64,000 nucleotides of DNA from Azospirillum doebereinerae (GCF_003989665.1 NZ_RZIJ01000004.1:1-64000); one strand, 5' to 3'; positions 50,113 to 59,902 are shown, counted from the stretch's first letter. Numbers and translations are program-made. Notes: generated by a model from the sequence alone, not told the origin.

Positions 50113-51029
50113 TGGGCGCGGCGATGGCCTGGACGGACCGCCCCACCCGCCGCCGGAGCCGTCCGTGGGCGCTCCTCGCCGGGGCGGCGCTGCTCGCCGC
50201 GATGGCGCTGCCCTGGCCGGACGCCGCCGCGCAGAAGCCGAACGAGCGCTTCACCCCCCTGCCCGCCCCCACCGTGTCGCTGCCCCGCCTGACGCCTTCG
50301 GGAAATGTGCAAGTCCAGGGGCTGGCGCCCGGCGCGGCCTTGCGACCGGCCCCGGTCGTCACCCCGCTCCTGTCGGCGATCCAGGGTCCCGGCGCGCCAC
50401 CCACCGCCACACCGCCCCAGCCCGCCGCGAGGACGGAGCCGGTTCCGCCGCCGTCCGCTCCGCCAATGGCCGCTCCAGAGAAACCCGCTCCGGAGAAGCC
50501 CTCCACATCGCCCCGGACCGCGACCGCCACGGTCGTCACCACCGCCGGGGTCAGGCTGCGCGCCGCTCCCAAGTCCGGCGCGAGGGTGCTGGACACGGTC
50601 GAGCGCGGCGAGACGCTGGAGGCGTTCGGCCCACCGGCCGATGGCTGGGTGCGGGTCGGGCGCGGCGGCAGGCCGCTGGGCTACATCGCCGCCGACCACC
50701 TCGCGGAGACCGGCGCCGGCAAGGCGGACCACCCGGCATCCGGCCGCTACGCCAAGGCGGCGCCCGAGGATCGCGGCTGCGCCCTGCCCGACGATCTGCC
50801 GGGGGAGACGCGCCGCCCGCTTCTGCCCGCCGGCACCGTCGCCCGCGTGCTGGCCGACGCCAACCTGCGCGTGGCCCCGGCCTGCGACGCCAAGGTCGAG
50901 GACGTGCTGGAGCGCGGCGAGCGCGTCACCGTGCAGGACTCCACCGGGTCCTGGTACCGGGTCGGTCGCGAGGGACGGAGCCTGGGCTATGTCGGGGCGG
51001 CGCTGCTCGTCCCCGTCAAGGGGCGCTGA
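50112..51029 (+). CDS. Exported protein with two bacterial SH3 domains
   Basis: The protein has 305 aa. A signal peptide or anchor (WALLAGAALLAAMALPWPDA) is followed by a Pro/Ala-rich linker. Two SH3b repeats come next: TTAGVRLRAAPKSGARVLDT to GYIAADHL and ADANLRVAPACDAKVEDVLE to SLGYVGAALL. Such domains bind peptidoglycan or proteins in the periplasm. An alternative start at 50124 is possible. It probably works with the coiled-coil protein just upstream. Confidence 0.82.
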   Translation: MGAAMAWTDRPTRRRSRPWALLAGAALLAAMALPWPDAAAQKPNERFTPLPAPTVSLPRLTPSGNVQVQGLAPGAALRPAPVVTPLLSAIQGPGAPPTATPPQPAARTEPVPPPSAPPMAAPEKPAPEKPSTSPRTATATVVTTAGVRLRAAPKSGARVLDTVERGETLEAFGPPADGWVRVGRGGRPLGYIAADHLAETGAGKADHPASGRYAKAAPEDRGCALPDDLPGETRRPLLPAGTVARVLADANLRVAPACDAKVEDVLERGERVTVQDSTGSWYRVGREGRSLGYVGAALLVPVKGR

Positions 51030-51092
51030 CCCCGACTGGCGAAGCCCGCGCCGAGCACGTAGTAAAGATCCCCTCATCCGCCGATCCGGGAA

Positions 51093-52199
51093 ATGCGCGT
51101 CATGATCTTGCGCCTTTTGGCTCTTCTGCTTCCCCTGCTGTGGATGGCCGCGACGGCCCGTGCCGACGGTCTGATCCAGACGCCGACGCCGGTTCCGGCC
51201 AGTTTCGACGGCGGCGGGAGCGTGACGCTGGAAGGGCTGTTGATCCGCCCGAACGGCCCCGGCCCCTTCCCCGTCGCCATCGTCACCCACGGCGCCCCGC
51301 GCGACCCGGCGGACCGGCCGGGCATGACACCGCTGCGGCTGGCGCCCCAGGCGCGGGAGTTCGCCCGGCGCGGCTGGGCCACGCTGGTGGTGATGCGGCG
51401 CGGCTACGGCGGATCCGGCGGCCCCTACGCCGAAAGCAGCGGGGCCTGCAACAACCCCGACTACATCCAGGCCGGCGAGCGCAGCGCCGAGGACATCCGG
51501 CAGGCCATCCGCTTCATGGCGCGCCAGCCCTTCGCCGACGCCAGCCGCGTCATCAGCGTCGGCGTGTCGGCCGGCGGCCTCGCCAGCGTGGCGCTGGCCG
51601 CTAACCCGCCGCCGGGCCTGCGCGCGGTGATCAGCTTCGCGGGCGGACGCGGGTCGCGCGGCGACGACGACGTCTGCACCGCCGACCGGCTGGTCGCCGC
51701 CTTCGGCAACTTCGGACGCGGCTCGCGCCTGCCGAATCTGTGGATCTACGCGGAGAACGACCTGTTCTTCGGCCCGGCGCTGGCCCGGCGCTTCCACGAG
51801 GCCTTCACCAAATCCGGCGGCCGGGCGGAGTATGCGCGGATGCCGGCCAACGGCAAGGACGGGCACTTCCTGTTCTCGGCCGACATCGCGGCCTGGACGC
51901 CGGTGGTCGACCGCTTCCTCGCCGAGCAGAAGCTGGCGCCCCGCTCGGCGCCCATCGCCCTGCCGGTGTCCGCTTTGGCCCCGCCCTCCGAGCTGTCGGA
52001 ACGCAACCGCGCCAGCTTCAAGGACTACGTCGCCGCCCCGGACAACAAGGCCTTCGCCGTGTCGCCCGACGGCGCCTTCGGCTGGAAGTCCGGCCGACGC
52101 GACGAGGCGGAGGCGCGCCAGGGCGCGCTGGAGAACTGCGGGAAGCACACGCAGAAGACCTGCCGGATCGCCATCGTCAACGACACCCCGGTCCGCTGA
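51093..52199 (+). CDS. Exported alpha/beta hydrolase with C-terminal extension
   Basis: The protein has 368 aa. The signal peptide is LRLLALLLPLLWMAATARA. The hydrolase has VAIVTHGAPRD, RRGYGGSGGPYAES, the nucleophile elbow VGVSAGGLASVAL and AENDLFFGPAL, with a late His in GKDGHFLF. After about residue 300 there is a separate small domain (NKAFAVSPDGAFGWKSGRRD, then a CGKHTQKTCR segment) seen on other alphaproteobacterial secreted enzymes. Probably a periplasmic esterase or dienelactone-hydrolase-like enzyme; substrate unknown. Confidence 0.82.
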   Translation: MRVMILRLLALLLPLLWMAATARADGLIQTPTPVPASFDGGGSVTLEGLLIRPNGPGPFPVAIVTHGAPRDPADRPGMTPLRLAPQAREFARRGWATLVVMRRGYGGSGGPYAESSGACNNPDYIQAGERSAEDIRQAIRFMARQPFADASRVISVGVSAGGLASVALAANPPPGLRAVISFAGGRGSRGDDDVCTADRLVAAFGNFGRGSRLPNLWIYAENDLFFGPALARRFHEAFTKSGGRAEYARMPANGKDGHFLFSADIAAWTPVVDRFLAEQKLAPRSAPIALPVSALAPPSELSERNRASFKDYVAAPDNKAFAVSPDGAFGWKSGRRDEAEARQGALENCGKHTQKTCRIAIVNDTPVR

Positions 52200-52247
52200 G
52201 ACCGAACCGCACAGCCCCATGGGGGCAGCCTGAAAGGAAACGCCATC

Positions 52248-53429
52248 TTGCCGAACCTGGCGCTCACCTGGCAGCTCAGCGAAATCCATGGATGGGGTCT
52301 GGTCGGCGTCCACACCGCGCTCCATCTGGCCGCGCGGGGGTGCCCGCCGCTTTTGCTGGAAGCCCCCGCGATGGACACGCTGCGCCCGGCGAACCGGGCC
52401 GCGCTGCACGGGCTGGAGGAAAGCCACCGGCACGTCATGGAGTTGGCCGCTTCGCACGCCGGAAAGCTCCTGCACCTGGAAGGCTGGGACGTGTTGCACG
52501 GCCTGGGAACCGACTTCGGCGCCGGCCCCGCGTCCGAACGGTTCCGCGGACGGGCCAACATCGGCGTGGTCGCCTATGAGGACACCCGGTTCGACTCCGC
52601 CGTGCTGGAGCGCGCGCGCCGCTACGACAAGCTGGTGGTCCACTCCACCTACAACCACCGGCTCCTGGCCGAGCAGGGCTTCGCCAACGTCGGCTTGGCG
52701 TTCCAGGGCATCGACCCGGAGGAGATCGGGCCACGGCCGCCGAGCGGGCGCTTCGGCGACCGCTTCGTGGTGTTCTCGGGCGGCAAGCTGGAGTTCCGCA
52801 AGGCGCAGGACGTGGTCCTCACCGCCTTCCGCCTTTTCCAGAAACGCCATCCGGAAGCGCTGCTGGTGACCGCTTGGCACAACCCGTGGCCGGCCTCGGC
52901 GCAGACCATCGCGGAATCGCCGCTGACCCGCCTTCCGCCGGAAATCGGGAGCGACGGGCTCCTGCGGATCACGGACTGGGCGCTGCGCTACGGCGTCCCG
53001 GCCGACGCCTTCGTCGATCTTGGCTTTCTCGGCCGCGACCGGATCGCCCCGCTCCTGGCCGACTGCCACGCCGCCGTCTTTCCCAACCGCTGCGAGGGCG
53101 GAACCAACCTCGTCGCCATGGAGGCGATGGGCTGCGGCGTGCCGGTGGTGCTGTCGGCCAACACCGGCCACCTCGACCTGATCGGCCCCGGCCCGGACGG
53201 CGCCCCGCGCTGCTGGCCGTTGACCCGGCAGACGCCGCTGTTCAACCCCGGCCGGAACCGCGCCGGCTGGCGCGAGTCCTCGGTCGAGGAGCTGGTCGAG
53301 GCGCTGGAGGCGATCCATCGCGACCGCGCCGAGGCCAAGGCGCGGGCCGACCGCGCGCTCGCCTTCATCCACGGCGAGCGGACGTGGAGCGCCTTCGCCG
53401 AAAGCTTCGTGGCGGTCTGCGCGGTTTGA
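52248..53429 (+). CDS. Glycosyltransferase family 4
   Basis: The protein has 393 aa from TTG 52248, with AAGGA nine bases upstream. The GT-B fold is shown by LTWQLSEIHGWGLVGVHTAL, VVFSGGKLEFRKAQDVVLTA and FPNRCEGGTNLVAMEAMGCG, which contains the EX7E motif. It probably adds sugars to a surface glycan. It is not linked to other glycan genes here. Confidence 0.85.
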   Translation: MPNLALTWQLSEIHGWGLVGVHTALHLAARGCPPLLLEAPAMDTLRPANRAALHGLEESHRHVMELAASHAGKLLHLEGWDVLHGLGTDFGAGPASERFRGRANIGVVAYEDTRFDSAVLERARRYDKLVVHSTYNHRLLAEQGFANVGLAFQGIDPEEIGPRPPSGRFGDRFVVFSGGKLEFRKAQDVVLTAFRLFQKRHPEALLVTAWHNPWPASAQTIAESPLTRLPPEIGSDGLLRITDWALRYGVPADAFVDLGFLGRDRIAPLLADCHAAVFPNRCEGGTNLVAMEAMGCGVPVVLSANTGHLDLIGPGPDGAPRCWPLTRQTPLFNPGRNRAGWRESSVEELVEALEAIHRDRAEAKARADRALAFIHGERTWSAFAESFVAVCAV

Positions 53430-53457
53430 GGGAACGGCTCCGGGTGCGGCCTCGTCC

Positions 53458-53500
53458 GCCCCCACCCTGACCCTCCCCCGCTGGGCGGGGGAGGGGACTG
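53458..53500. repeat. Palindromic repeat, type B, half copy
   Basis: Only one half of the unit is present: GCCCCCACCCTGACCCTCCC, then GCTGGGCGGGGGAGGGGACTG. It still forms one stem. It lies between convergent genes. Confidence 0.75.
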
Positions 53501-53506
53501 GCCCGA

Positions 53507-55468
53507 TCAGAACGACAGGTCGTTCGCCGGCTCGCCGGCGGGCGAGCGGGTCTCGGCGACCAGCTTCGCCACGGCGGCGTCCAGCGCCATGACCTCCTGG
53601 TCCTTGCCGCCGAGCACGCGGAGCGCCACCGTGCGCTCCTCCGCCTCGCGCTTGCCGACCACCAGCATCAGCGGCACCTTCTTCAGGCTGTGCTCGCGGA
53701 CCTTCAGGTTGATCTTCTCGTTGCGGATGTCCAGCTCGACCCGGATGCCCTTGCGCTTCAACAGCGCCGCGACCTCGGTGGCGTAGTCGTTGGCCTCGCT
53801 GGTGATGGTGGTCACCACCGCCTGGACCGGCGACAGCCACAGCGGGAACTTGCCGGCGTAATGCTCGATCAGCATGCCGATGAAGCGCTCCATCGAGCCC
53901 AGGATGGCCCGGTGCAGCATGATCGGGCGGTGCCGCGCCCCGTCCTCGCCGATGAAGCTGGCGTCGAGGCGTTCCGGCAGGTTGGGGTCGTACTGCAGCG
54001 TCCCGCACTGCCAAGTGCGGCCGATGGCGTCGGTCAGGTGGAACTCCACCTTGGGACCGTAGAAGGCGCCCTCGCCCGGCAGCTCCTCGTACTCAAGGCC
54101 CGCCTCGCGCAGCGCCTGGGCCAGCCCCTGCTCGGCCCGGTCCCACAGCTCGTCGGAGCCGGTGCGCACGTCGGGACGCAGCGCCAGCTTCACCGAAATC
54201 TGGTCGAAGCCCAGATCCTTGTAGACGCCGAGCTGGAGCTTGAAATACTCCGCCGCCTCGGCCGGAACCTGCTCCTCGGCGCAGAAGATGTGGGCGTCGT
54301 CCTGAGTGAAGGCGCGCACGCGCATGATGCCGTGCAGCGCGCCCGAGGGCTCGTTGCGGTGGCAGGCGCCGAACTCGGCCATGCGGATCGGCAGGTCGCG
54401 GTAGGAGCGCAGGCCGTGCTTGAAGATCTGGACGTGGCCGGGGCAGTTCATCGGCTTGACGCCGAGCATCTTCTCGCCGCCGTCGGCCTCGACCTTGAAC
54501 ATGTTGTCACCGTACATGTCCCAGTGGCCCGACGCCTTGAACAGCGAGCTGTCGATCAGCTGCGGGGTCTTCACCTCGACGTAGCCGGCGGCCTGGAGCT
54601 TGGTGCGGATGTAGGTCTCCAGCGTCCGGTAGAGCGTCCAGCCCTTCGGGTGCCAGAACACCGAGCCGACCGCCTCCTCCTGCACGTGGAACAGGTCGAG
54701 TTCCTTGCCGAGCTTGCGGTGGTCGCGCTTCTCGGCCTCCTCGATCTGGTGCAGGTAGGCCTTCAGCTCCTTCTCGTCGCGCCAAGCGGTGCCGTAGATG
54801 CGCTGGAGCATGGGGTTGCGGCTGTCGCCGCGCCAATAGGCGCCGGCCACCTTCATCAGCTTGAAGCCCTGGCCGACCTTGCCGGTGGTGGGGGCGTGCG
54901 GCCCCCGGCACAGATCCAGCCAGTCGCCCTGGCGGTAGATCGACACCGGCTCGGCCTGCGGGATCGCCTCGATCAGCTCGGCCTTGTAATGCTCGCCGAG
55001 GTTCTTGAAGTAGGCGACCGCGTCGTCGCGGCTCCACACCTCGCGCACCAGCGGCACGTCGGCGGCGACGATCTCGCGCATCTTCGCCTCGATCTTCTCC
55101 AGATCGTCGGGCGTGAACGGCTCGTCGCGGGCGAAGTCGTAGTAGAAGCCGGTGGCGATCGACGGACCGATCGTCACCTGCGTGCCGGGGTAGAGCTTCT
55201 GCACGGCGTCGGCCAGCACATGGGCGGCGTCGTGGCGGATGACCTCAAGCGCGTCGGGATGGCTGCGCGTGACGATCTCGATCTTGGCGTTGGTGGTGAC
55301 GGTGGTGGTGAGGTCCTTGACCTCGCCGTCGATCTTGACGGCTAGGGCATCTTTTGCAAGGCGCGGCCCGATGGAGAAGGCGATTTCCGCCCCCGTTACC
55401 GGCCGGTCGAACTCCCGCACGCTGCCATCGGGAAGCGTGATGGCGATGTTGGACGTCACCGAAGTCAC
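53507..55468 (-). CDS. thrS: Threonyl-tRNA synthetase
   Basis: The protein has 653 aa. The TGS domain (1-60, [20 protein letters not shown]), the editing domain with [15 protein letters not shown], the class II core with [20 protein letters not shown] and motif 3 near [20 protein letters not shown], and the anticodon domain ([20 protein letters not shown]) are all in order. It charges tRNA-Thr and edits mischarged Ser. Complete and unremarkable. Confidence 0.97.
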   Translation of the reverse strand: MTSVTSNIAITLPDGSVREFDRPVTGAEIAFSIGPRLAKDALAVKIDGEVKDLTTTVTTNAKIEIVTRSHPDALEVIRHDAAHVLADAVQKLYPGTQVTIGPSIATGFYYDFARDEPFTPDDLEKIEAKMREIVAADVPLVREVWSRDDAVAYFKNLGEHYKAELIEAIPQAEPVSIYRQGDWLDLCRGPHAPTTGKVGQGFKLMKVAGAYWRGDSRNPMLQRIYGTAWRDEKELKAYLHQIEEAEKRDHRKLGKELDLFHVQEEAVGSVFWHPKGWTLYRTLETYIRTKLQAAGYVEVKTPQLIDSSLFKASGHWDMYGDNMFKVEADGGEKMLGVKPMNCPGHVQIFKHGLRSYRDLPIRMAEFGACHRNEPSGALHGIMRVRAFTQDDAHIFCAEEQVPAEAAEYFKLQLGVYKDLGFDQISVKLALRPDVRTGSDELWDRAEQGLAQALREAGLEYEELPGEGAFYGPKVEFHLTDAIGRTWQCGTLQYDPNLPERLDASFIGEDGARHRPIMLHRAILGSMERFIGMLIEHYAGKFPLWLSPVQAVVTTITSEANDYATEVAALLKRKGIRVELDIRNEKINLKVREHSLKKVPLMLVVGKREAEERTVALRVLGGKDQEVMALDAAVAKLVAETRSPAGEPANDLSF

Positions 55469-55779
55469 CGTATCTTAAGTGTTGCGTTGCACCCGGCACC
55501 AAACCGGGAACGCGAAACTTCCAATGGGACATGGGCGGCTGTCAAGCGTGGCGGCGACCGCTCGCAGGCCGCGGACACCGCAACCCAGCCCTTCCCCGGG
55601 CGCCGAGGCTCGAACGCGCGCAAGCCCCGGCGAGACTGTTCGGCATCCAGGCTATGACAAACCATCCATTAAGAGAGACTTAATTCAAACGAACGATAAT
55701 ACAGGGTGGTGAGAAAGCGCAGGCAGATAGGGATGCTGGACAGCCTCCGATTTGCAATGCTGGGAATCAGGGGTGAACA
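55469..55779. other. Divergent intergenic region, thrS to receiver gene
   Basis: No gene is visible. ATTAAG (55668-55673) and CTTAAT (55679-55684) form an inverted repeat around AGAGA in an A+T-rich patch about 100 bases ahead of the receiver gene, a possible operator. I see no T-box or other leader for thrS. Confidence 0.45.
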
Positions 55780-56265
55780 ATGACAATGATCTTAGAGGAA
55801 ACGGTCTGCACAAGAAGCTGCAACCTGAAAGAAGCCTGCGTTCTCATTGTCGACGACAACGCCCCGACCGCGTCTCTCATCGAGAAGATCGTTCAAAGAA
55901 TGCCGGTCTCGAAAACGCGAATTGCGACCTCCGTGAAAAACGCGCTCGCAATCATGTTCCAGGAGCGGATCGACTTCATCATAAGCGACTACAAGATGGA
56001 CCTGATCGACGGCCTTTCCTTCTTGAGATTGCTGCGATCCGGCGCCTCATCGGATCCCCAAACCAAGATGAAGCTTCAGCCATACAGGAACGTGCCGTTC
56101 CTTATCCTCACAGGTTACGCGACGAAGGACGTCATTGACTCCGCCCTCGACTGCGGAGCCTTCGCCGTCATGTCGAAACCCGTGATGCCAGCCGTTCTCC
56201 TCGAAAGGATGAAGAGCATCTTTTATGTTCATTGTTCGACGAATTGTTTTCACATGACGCGATGA
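55780..56265 (+). CDS. Stand-alone response-regulator receiver
   Basis: The protein has 161 aa. Receiver residues are complete: acidic pocket Asp25-Asp26 (VLIVDDNAP), phosphoacceptor Asp70 (FIISDYKMDLIDGLSF), Thr111 (LILTGYATK) and Lys133 (VMSKPVMP). There is no output domain, so it acts like CheY on a protein target. Base composition is much lower in G+C than neighbouring genes, suggesting transfer or relaxed codon use. A short Cys-containing N-terminus and a tail (YVHCSTNCFHM) are unusual. Confidence 0.88.
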   Translation: MTMILEETVCTRSCNLKEACVLIVDDNAPTASLIEKIVQRMPVSKTRIATSVKNALAIMFQERIDFIISDYKMDLIDGLSFLRLLRSGASSDPQTKMKLQPYRNVPFLILTGYATKDVIDSALDCGAFAVMSKPVMPAVLLERMKSIFYVHCSTNCFHMTR

Positions 56266-56349
56266 CGGCGAACCGGCTTGGGAGTTCCAACCATCGCGCC
56301 TTCGTGTTTGGGTGGCTGAAACCCCTTTTCCATTCGACGGCGACCGGCG

Positions 56350-57555
56350 TCACCCCGGCTTGCGGCTGAGGCGCGGTTCGCCGAACAGGTAGCCCTGGCC
56401 GAAGTCGAAGCCGGTGTCGAGCACCTCGATCAACTGGTTCTCGGTCTCGATCTTCTCGACGATCAGGTCGATGCCCTCGGCGGCGAAGCGGCGGCGTAGG
56501 TCCTTCACCCGCGCGGTCTGGTCGGGGTCGAGCACCAGCGCGCGGTCCAATTTCACGTAGCGGAACTGGTGGCGCAGCAGCATCTCCACGTCGATGTCCA
56601 GGCTGGTCACCTGATCCATCGAGAAGTGGAAGCCCAGCCGCGACAGCTGCGACAGGATGCCCAGAGTCACCGCGCCGCCGGTCCGCAGATCCTCCTGGCT
56701 CAGTTCGAAGACCAGCTTGGGCACAAGCGCCTGGTTGCGGGTCATCAGCTCCAGGAAAGGGCGCATGAAGTCGCCGTCGCTCAGCGTCGCGGCGGAGATG
56801 TTGGAGAAAAAGACGATGGAGTGCTGGCGCCGCTCGGTCTCGCGGATCAATTGGATGCAGCGGACCAGCAGCAGGTTGTCGATGGTGGCGATCAGCCCCT
56901 CGCGCTCGGCGATGTCGAGGTAGCGGTCGGGCATGATCAGCTGCCCGTCGGCCGAGCGCACGCGCGAGAACACCTCGTAGAAGCGGTGCTTGCGCTGCGG
57001 CAGGCTGACGATGGGCTGGAGGTAGATGTCGATGCGGTCGGCCCCCAACGCGTCGCGCACCGCCTCCAGCACCGAGCTGTCGTTCATCGGCCCGGCGGCT
57101 TGCACCGGCGGCGGGGCGGGCGCCAACGCCTCTCCGCTGGCCGGGGCGCGGCGATCGCCCGCGGCCAGCCCGGCGGGCGGGCGCGGCGCGCGGCGTTCGG
57201 TCAGGCGGGTGACCAGCGATTGCAGCAGCTTCACCTCCTGCATCACCGCGTCGTAGCCCATCGCGGCACCGTGCCGCTCGCCCTCCTCGGCCACCGTCGC
57301 GCGGTGGCGGGCCAGCTCCTCGGCCAGCGCCTCGACGGTGGCGTGCAGGCGGTGGATGCGGCGCGAGGCCAGCCTTTCGCGCTCCAGCCGGGTGACGACG
57401 TCGTGGATCAGGGCGCCGCCCAGGATCGTGACGACGCCGGCCAGCCAGCCGAGCAGCGGGTCGCTCGCCGGGAGGACGATCGGCAGTGTCACCCCGATGG
57501 ACAGCCCGGCCACGATGTAGGCCAGCGCGTAGACGATGTGCGTCAGGACGGTCAT
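56350..57555 (-). CDS. Membrane-bound degenerate EAL-domain protein
   Basis: The protein has 401 aa from ATG 57555. Two membrane helices (about 7-29 and 33-52) precede a coiled coil (55-120), a Pro/Ala linker and an EAL-like domain (about 165-395). The EAL signature reads EVF (FYEVFSRVR, 194-196), and the metal-binding DDFG motif reads MDQV (HFSMDQVTS). Part of the catalytic set is therefore lost. It probably binds cyclic-di-GMP or a partner rather than degrading the nucleotide. The closing FGQGYLFGEP is normal. Confidence 0.87.
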   Translation of the reverse strand: MTVLTHIVYALAYIVAGLSIGVTLPIVLPASDPLLGWLAGVVTILGGALIHDVVTRLERERLASRRIHRLHATVEALAEELARHRATVAEEGERHGAAMGYDAVMQEVKLLQSLVTRLTERRAPRPPAGLAAGDRRAPASGEALAPAPPPVQAAGPMNDSSVLEAVRDALGADRIDIYLQPIVSLPQRKHRFYEVFSRVRSADGQLIMPDRYLDIAEREGLIATIDNLLLVRCIQLIRETERRQHSIVFFSNISAATLSDGDFMRPFLELMTRNQALVPKLVFELSQEDLRTGGAVTLGILSQLSRLGFHFSMDQVTSLDIDVEMLLRHQFRYVKLDRALVLDPDQTARVKDLRRRFAAEGIDLIVEKIETENQLIEVLDTGFDFGQGYLFGEPRLSRKPG

Positions 57556-57636
57556 GGGCCTCACGGAAATCGGCGGGCGGTTCGAGGGAGTTTGCGGAAG
57601 GGTGTTATGCCAGAAGCTCTGAACGCGCTCAGTTAA

Positions 57637-57747
57637 AGCCCTTCTCCCCTTGCGGGAGAAGGGTTGGGATGAGGGGTATTCCGCCAAAGGCGGAAAGATT
57701 TGCTTTCCCCCTCACCCCACCCCCTCTCCCGCAAGGGGAGAGGGGCT
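57637..57747. repeat. Palindromic repeat, type A, copy 2
   Basis: The 111-bp unit is bounded by AGCCC and GGGCT and has the same two nested stems as copy 1 around a variable centre containing TTCCGCC...GGCGGAA. It lies between the EAL gene and pyrD, which run in the same direction. Confidence 0.8.
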
Positions 57748-57841
57748 AAGTTGGTGCCTGTACACCTTCGCGCTGACGGGCGCAGAGTTATTAAGGGTTC
57801 ACAGCCGCTGGTGTTACGGCAGAGCCCCGCCCGCCCTGCGA

Positions 57842-58915
57842 TCAGCGGTGGTCGGCCCCCACCGCCTCGGCGACCGACTCGAAGCCGTCGCGGCGCAGCA
57901 GCCCAGCCAGCTCGTCGCGGATGCGGTGGACCAGCGCCGGACCGCCATAGACCATCGCGGAGTAGAACTGCACCAGCGAGGCGCCGGCCCGGATCTTCGC
58001 GTAGGCGTCGGCCCCCGACGCGATCCCGCCCGCCCCCACCAGTGGCAGCTTGCCGCCGGTCAGGCCGTAGATCTCCTTCAGCACCGCCGTCGACGGCCCG
58101 AACAGCGGACGGCCCGACAGGCCGCCGGCCTCGGCGCGCAGCGGCTCGGGGATCTCGGCGGGCCGCGCGATGGTGGTGTTCGACACGATCAGCCCGTCGA
58201 TGCCCGATTCCAGCGCCACGGCGGCGATGTCGGCCTTGTCCTCGGCGGTCAGGTCGGGGGCGATCTTGAGGAGCAGCGGGGGGTTGCGCGCCAGCTTGCA
58301 GGCCGCCCGCGCGTCCAGCACCCGGCCCAGCAGTTCGCGCAGCGGCGCGCGCCCCTGGAGCGCGCGCAGGCCCGGCGTGTTGGGGGAGGAGACGTTGACC
58401 ACCAGATAATCGGCCAGCGGCGCCAGCCGGCGCGCGCCGATCACGTAGTCGTCGGCGGCGTCCACCGTGTCCTTGTTCTTGCCGAGGTTGGCGCCGACGA
58501 TGCCGGCCGCGCGGCGCGGGTTGTCGCGGCGTCGCTCCAGCCGTTCGGCGAAGGCGTCGAGCCCCTGGTTGTTGAAGCCCATGCGGTTGATGACGGCACC
58601 CTGCTCCACCAGCCGGAACAGGCGCGGGCGCGGGTTGCCGGGCTGCGGGCGGGGCGTGACGCTGCCCGGCTCGACGAAGCCGAAGCCCAGCCGCAGCATG
58701 GCGTCCACCACCTCGGCGTTCTTGTCGAAGCCGGCGGCAAGGCCGACCGGGTTGGTGAAGTCCAGCCCCCAGACGCGGCTGCGCAAGGACGGCTCGTCCC
58801 GGCCGCGCGGCGCCGGGACCAGCCCGGTCTTCAGCGCCTTGATGGTCAGCCCATGCGCGGTTTCCGGATCGAAGCGGAACAGCAGCGGAGCGGTGATGGG
58901 GAACAGGTCGATCAC
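57842..58915 (-). CDS. pyrD: Dihydroorotate dehydrogenase, class 2
   Basis: The protein has 357 aa from GTG 58915, which overlaps the DUF952 stop by four bases. NPVGLAAGFDKNAEVVDAML, NRMGFNNQGLDAF, YLVVNVSSPNTPGLRALQG (catalytic Ser) and LPLVGAGGIASGADAYAKI are the FMN-enzyme signatures. It is the membrane-associated, quinone-linked form that oxidises dihydroorotate in pyrimidine synthesis. Confidence 0.96.
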   Translation of the reverse strand: MIDLFPITAPLLFRFDPETAHGLTIKALKTGLVPAPRGRDEPSLRSRVWGLDFTNPVGLAAGFDKNAEVVDAMLRLGFGFVEPGSVTPRPQPGNPRPRLFRLVEQGAVINRMGFNNQGLDAFAERLERRRDNPRRAAGIVGANLGKNKDTVDAADDYVIGARRLAPLADYLVVNVSSPNTPGLRALQGRAPLRELLGRVLDARAACKLARNPPLLLKIAPDLTAEDKADIAAVALESGIDGLIVSNTTIARPAEIPEPLRAEAGGLSGRPLFGPSTAVLKEIYGLTGGKLPLVGAGGIASGADAYAKIRAGASLVQFYSAMVYGGPALVHRIRDELAGLLRRDGFESVAEAVGADHR

Positions 58916-59286
58916 GACGCGAAATCCTCGATGGCGAAGGGAAAGCCCTGGGGGAAGACGTGGCGCCCGTCGGGGCCGAGCGGCAGCGGGTCGGCGCGCA
59001 GCACCGCCCCCACCGGCAGCGCCGCGTAGAGATGCGGGAAGAGCTGCCCGCCGCGCGACGGCTCCCATCTCAGGGCCTCGCCCAGCCGGTCGGTGTCGAC
59101 CGTCAGCAGCACCAGCCCGTCCTGGCCGGCGCGGTGCTTGGCCGCGCTCTCCCCGACCTGGGCGGCGGTGGAGAAATGGATGAACCCGTCCTTCGCATCC
59201 TGCGACGAGCCGGGGTAGGAACCGGCCGAGCGGGCGGCGTCCCACTCGTCCGCGCGGCACATGTGATGGATGATTCGGTCGGTCAT
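58912..59286 (-). CDS. DUF952 protein
   Basis: The protein has 124 aa. DRIIHHMCRADEWDAARSAG, DAKDGFIHFSTAAQVGESAA and FPHLYAALPVGAVLRADPLP are the DUF952 pattern. The function is unknown; the fold resembles ADP-ribosyltransferase-like small proteins. Its stop overlaps the pyrD start, so the two are translationally coupled. Confidence 0.88.
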   Translation of the reverse strand: MTDRIIHHMCRADEWDAARSAGSYPGSSQDAKDGFIHFSTAAQVGESAAKHRAGQDGLVLLTVDTDRLGEALRWEPSRGGQLFPHLYAALPVGAVLRADPLPLGPDGRHVFPQGFPFAIEDFAS

Positions 59287-59372
59287 GATGCGCGGACACT
59301 AGCCGAAGCCAGTCCCAGCGGCCAGCGCTTCGCCGAATGCGACTCCCCGAATGCAACGAAACGGTGGAGAGC

Positions 59373-59416
59373 TTTGCATTTTGCAAACGACCAACGAAAT
59401 TAAACGGCATTTTGCA
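59373..59416. promoter_or_regulatory. Two GCATTTTGCA motifs 31 bases apart
   Basis: TTTGCATTTTGCAAA (59373-59387) is a perfect dyad, and GCATTTTGCA recurs at 59407-59416. The centres are 31 bases apart, about three helical turns, so two dimers could bind the same face. They lie about 150-190 bases ahead of the small gene at 59563, in a lower-G+C stretch. Confidence 0.45.
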
Positions 59417-59562
59417 GGTATTTTCGCTTTCTCAAGCGAGAGGAAAGGAGGCGATTCCAGGGCTTTCTCCGCCGCACCCCTTGCAAGCCCTCGATTCCCA
59501 CGTCGCAGCTTCGGTTGGCACCGCTTTTGCTGATGGGAGGACAACGCAACGGAGTGCCCGTC

Positions 59563-59784
59563 ATGAACGCGATTTCGATGAGCCCGCTGATGAAGACCCG
59601 CCAGCCGCTGGACAGCACGATCAACGCCTCGGTGACTGCCATGGGCGCCCTGTGCGAGCCGGGTCACACGACGGTCCCGCTCAAGCCCAGCGCCACCATG
59701 CTGGCGGCCGGCGCGCGGGCCGGCGGCGTGTCGGTCGAAGTCGCGTGGAAGATCTACCAGGCGATGATCCATCACGTCGACTGA
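59563..59784 (+). CDS. Small protein of unknown function
   Basis: The protein has 73 aa from ATG 59563 with GGAG upstream. The sequence NAISMSPLMKTRQPLDSTIN, then GHTTVPLKPSATMLAAGARA and VEVAWKIYQAMIHHV, has no signal peptide and no family I know. The end may be a short amphipathic helix. A GTG at 59554 is an alternative start. Confidence 0.6.
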   Translation: MNAISMSPLMKTRQPLDSTINASVTAMGALCEPGHTTVPLKPSATMLAAGARAGGVSVEVAWKIYQAMIHHVD

Positions 59785-59902
59785 GCGCAGCCTTTTGGAA
59801 CAGGCGGCCCGGACACCGGCTAGGGGCCGACCGCCTCCCTTCCGGCTTGCACCGACGCCGGCCGGGCGTTGCGAAGGGTAGGCCCGCCGAACCCGCAGCG
59901 CC

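Noticed and set aside
50007..54014. 1335-codon minus-strand frame
   Set aside because: It runs opposite several well-supported genes and ends inside thrS in another frame; composition artefact.
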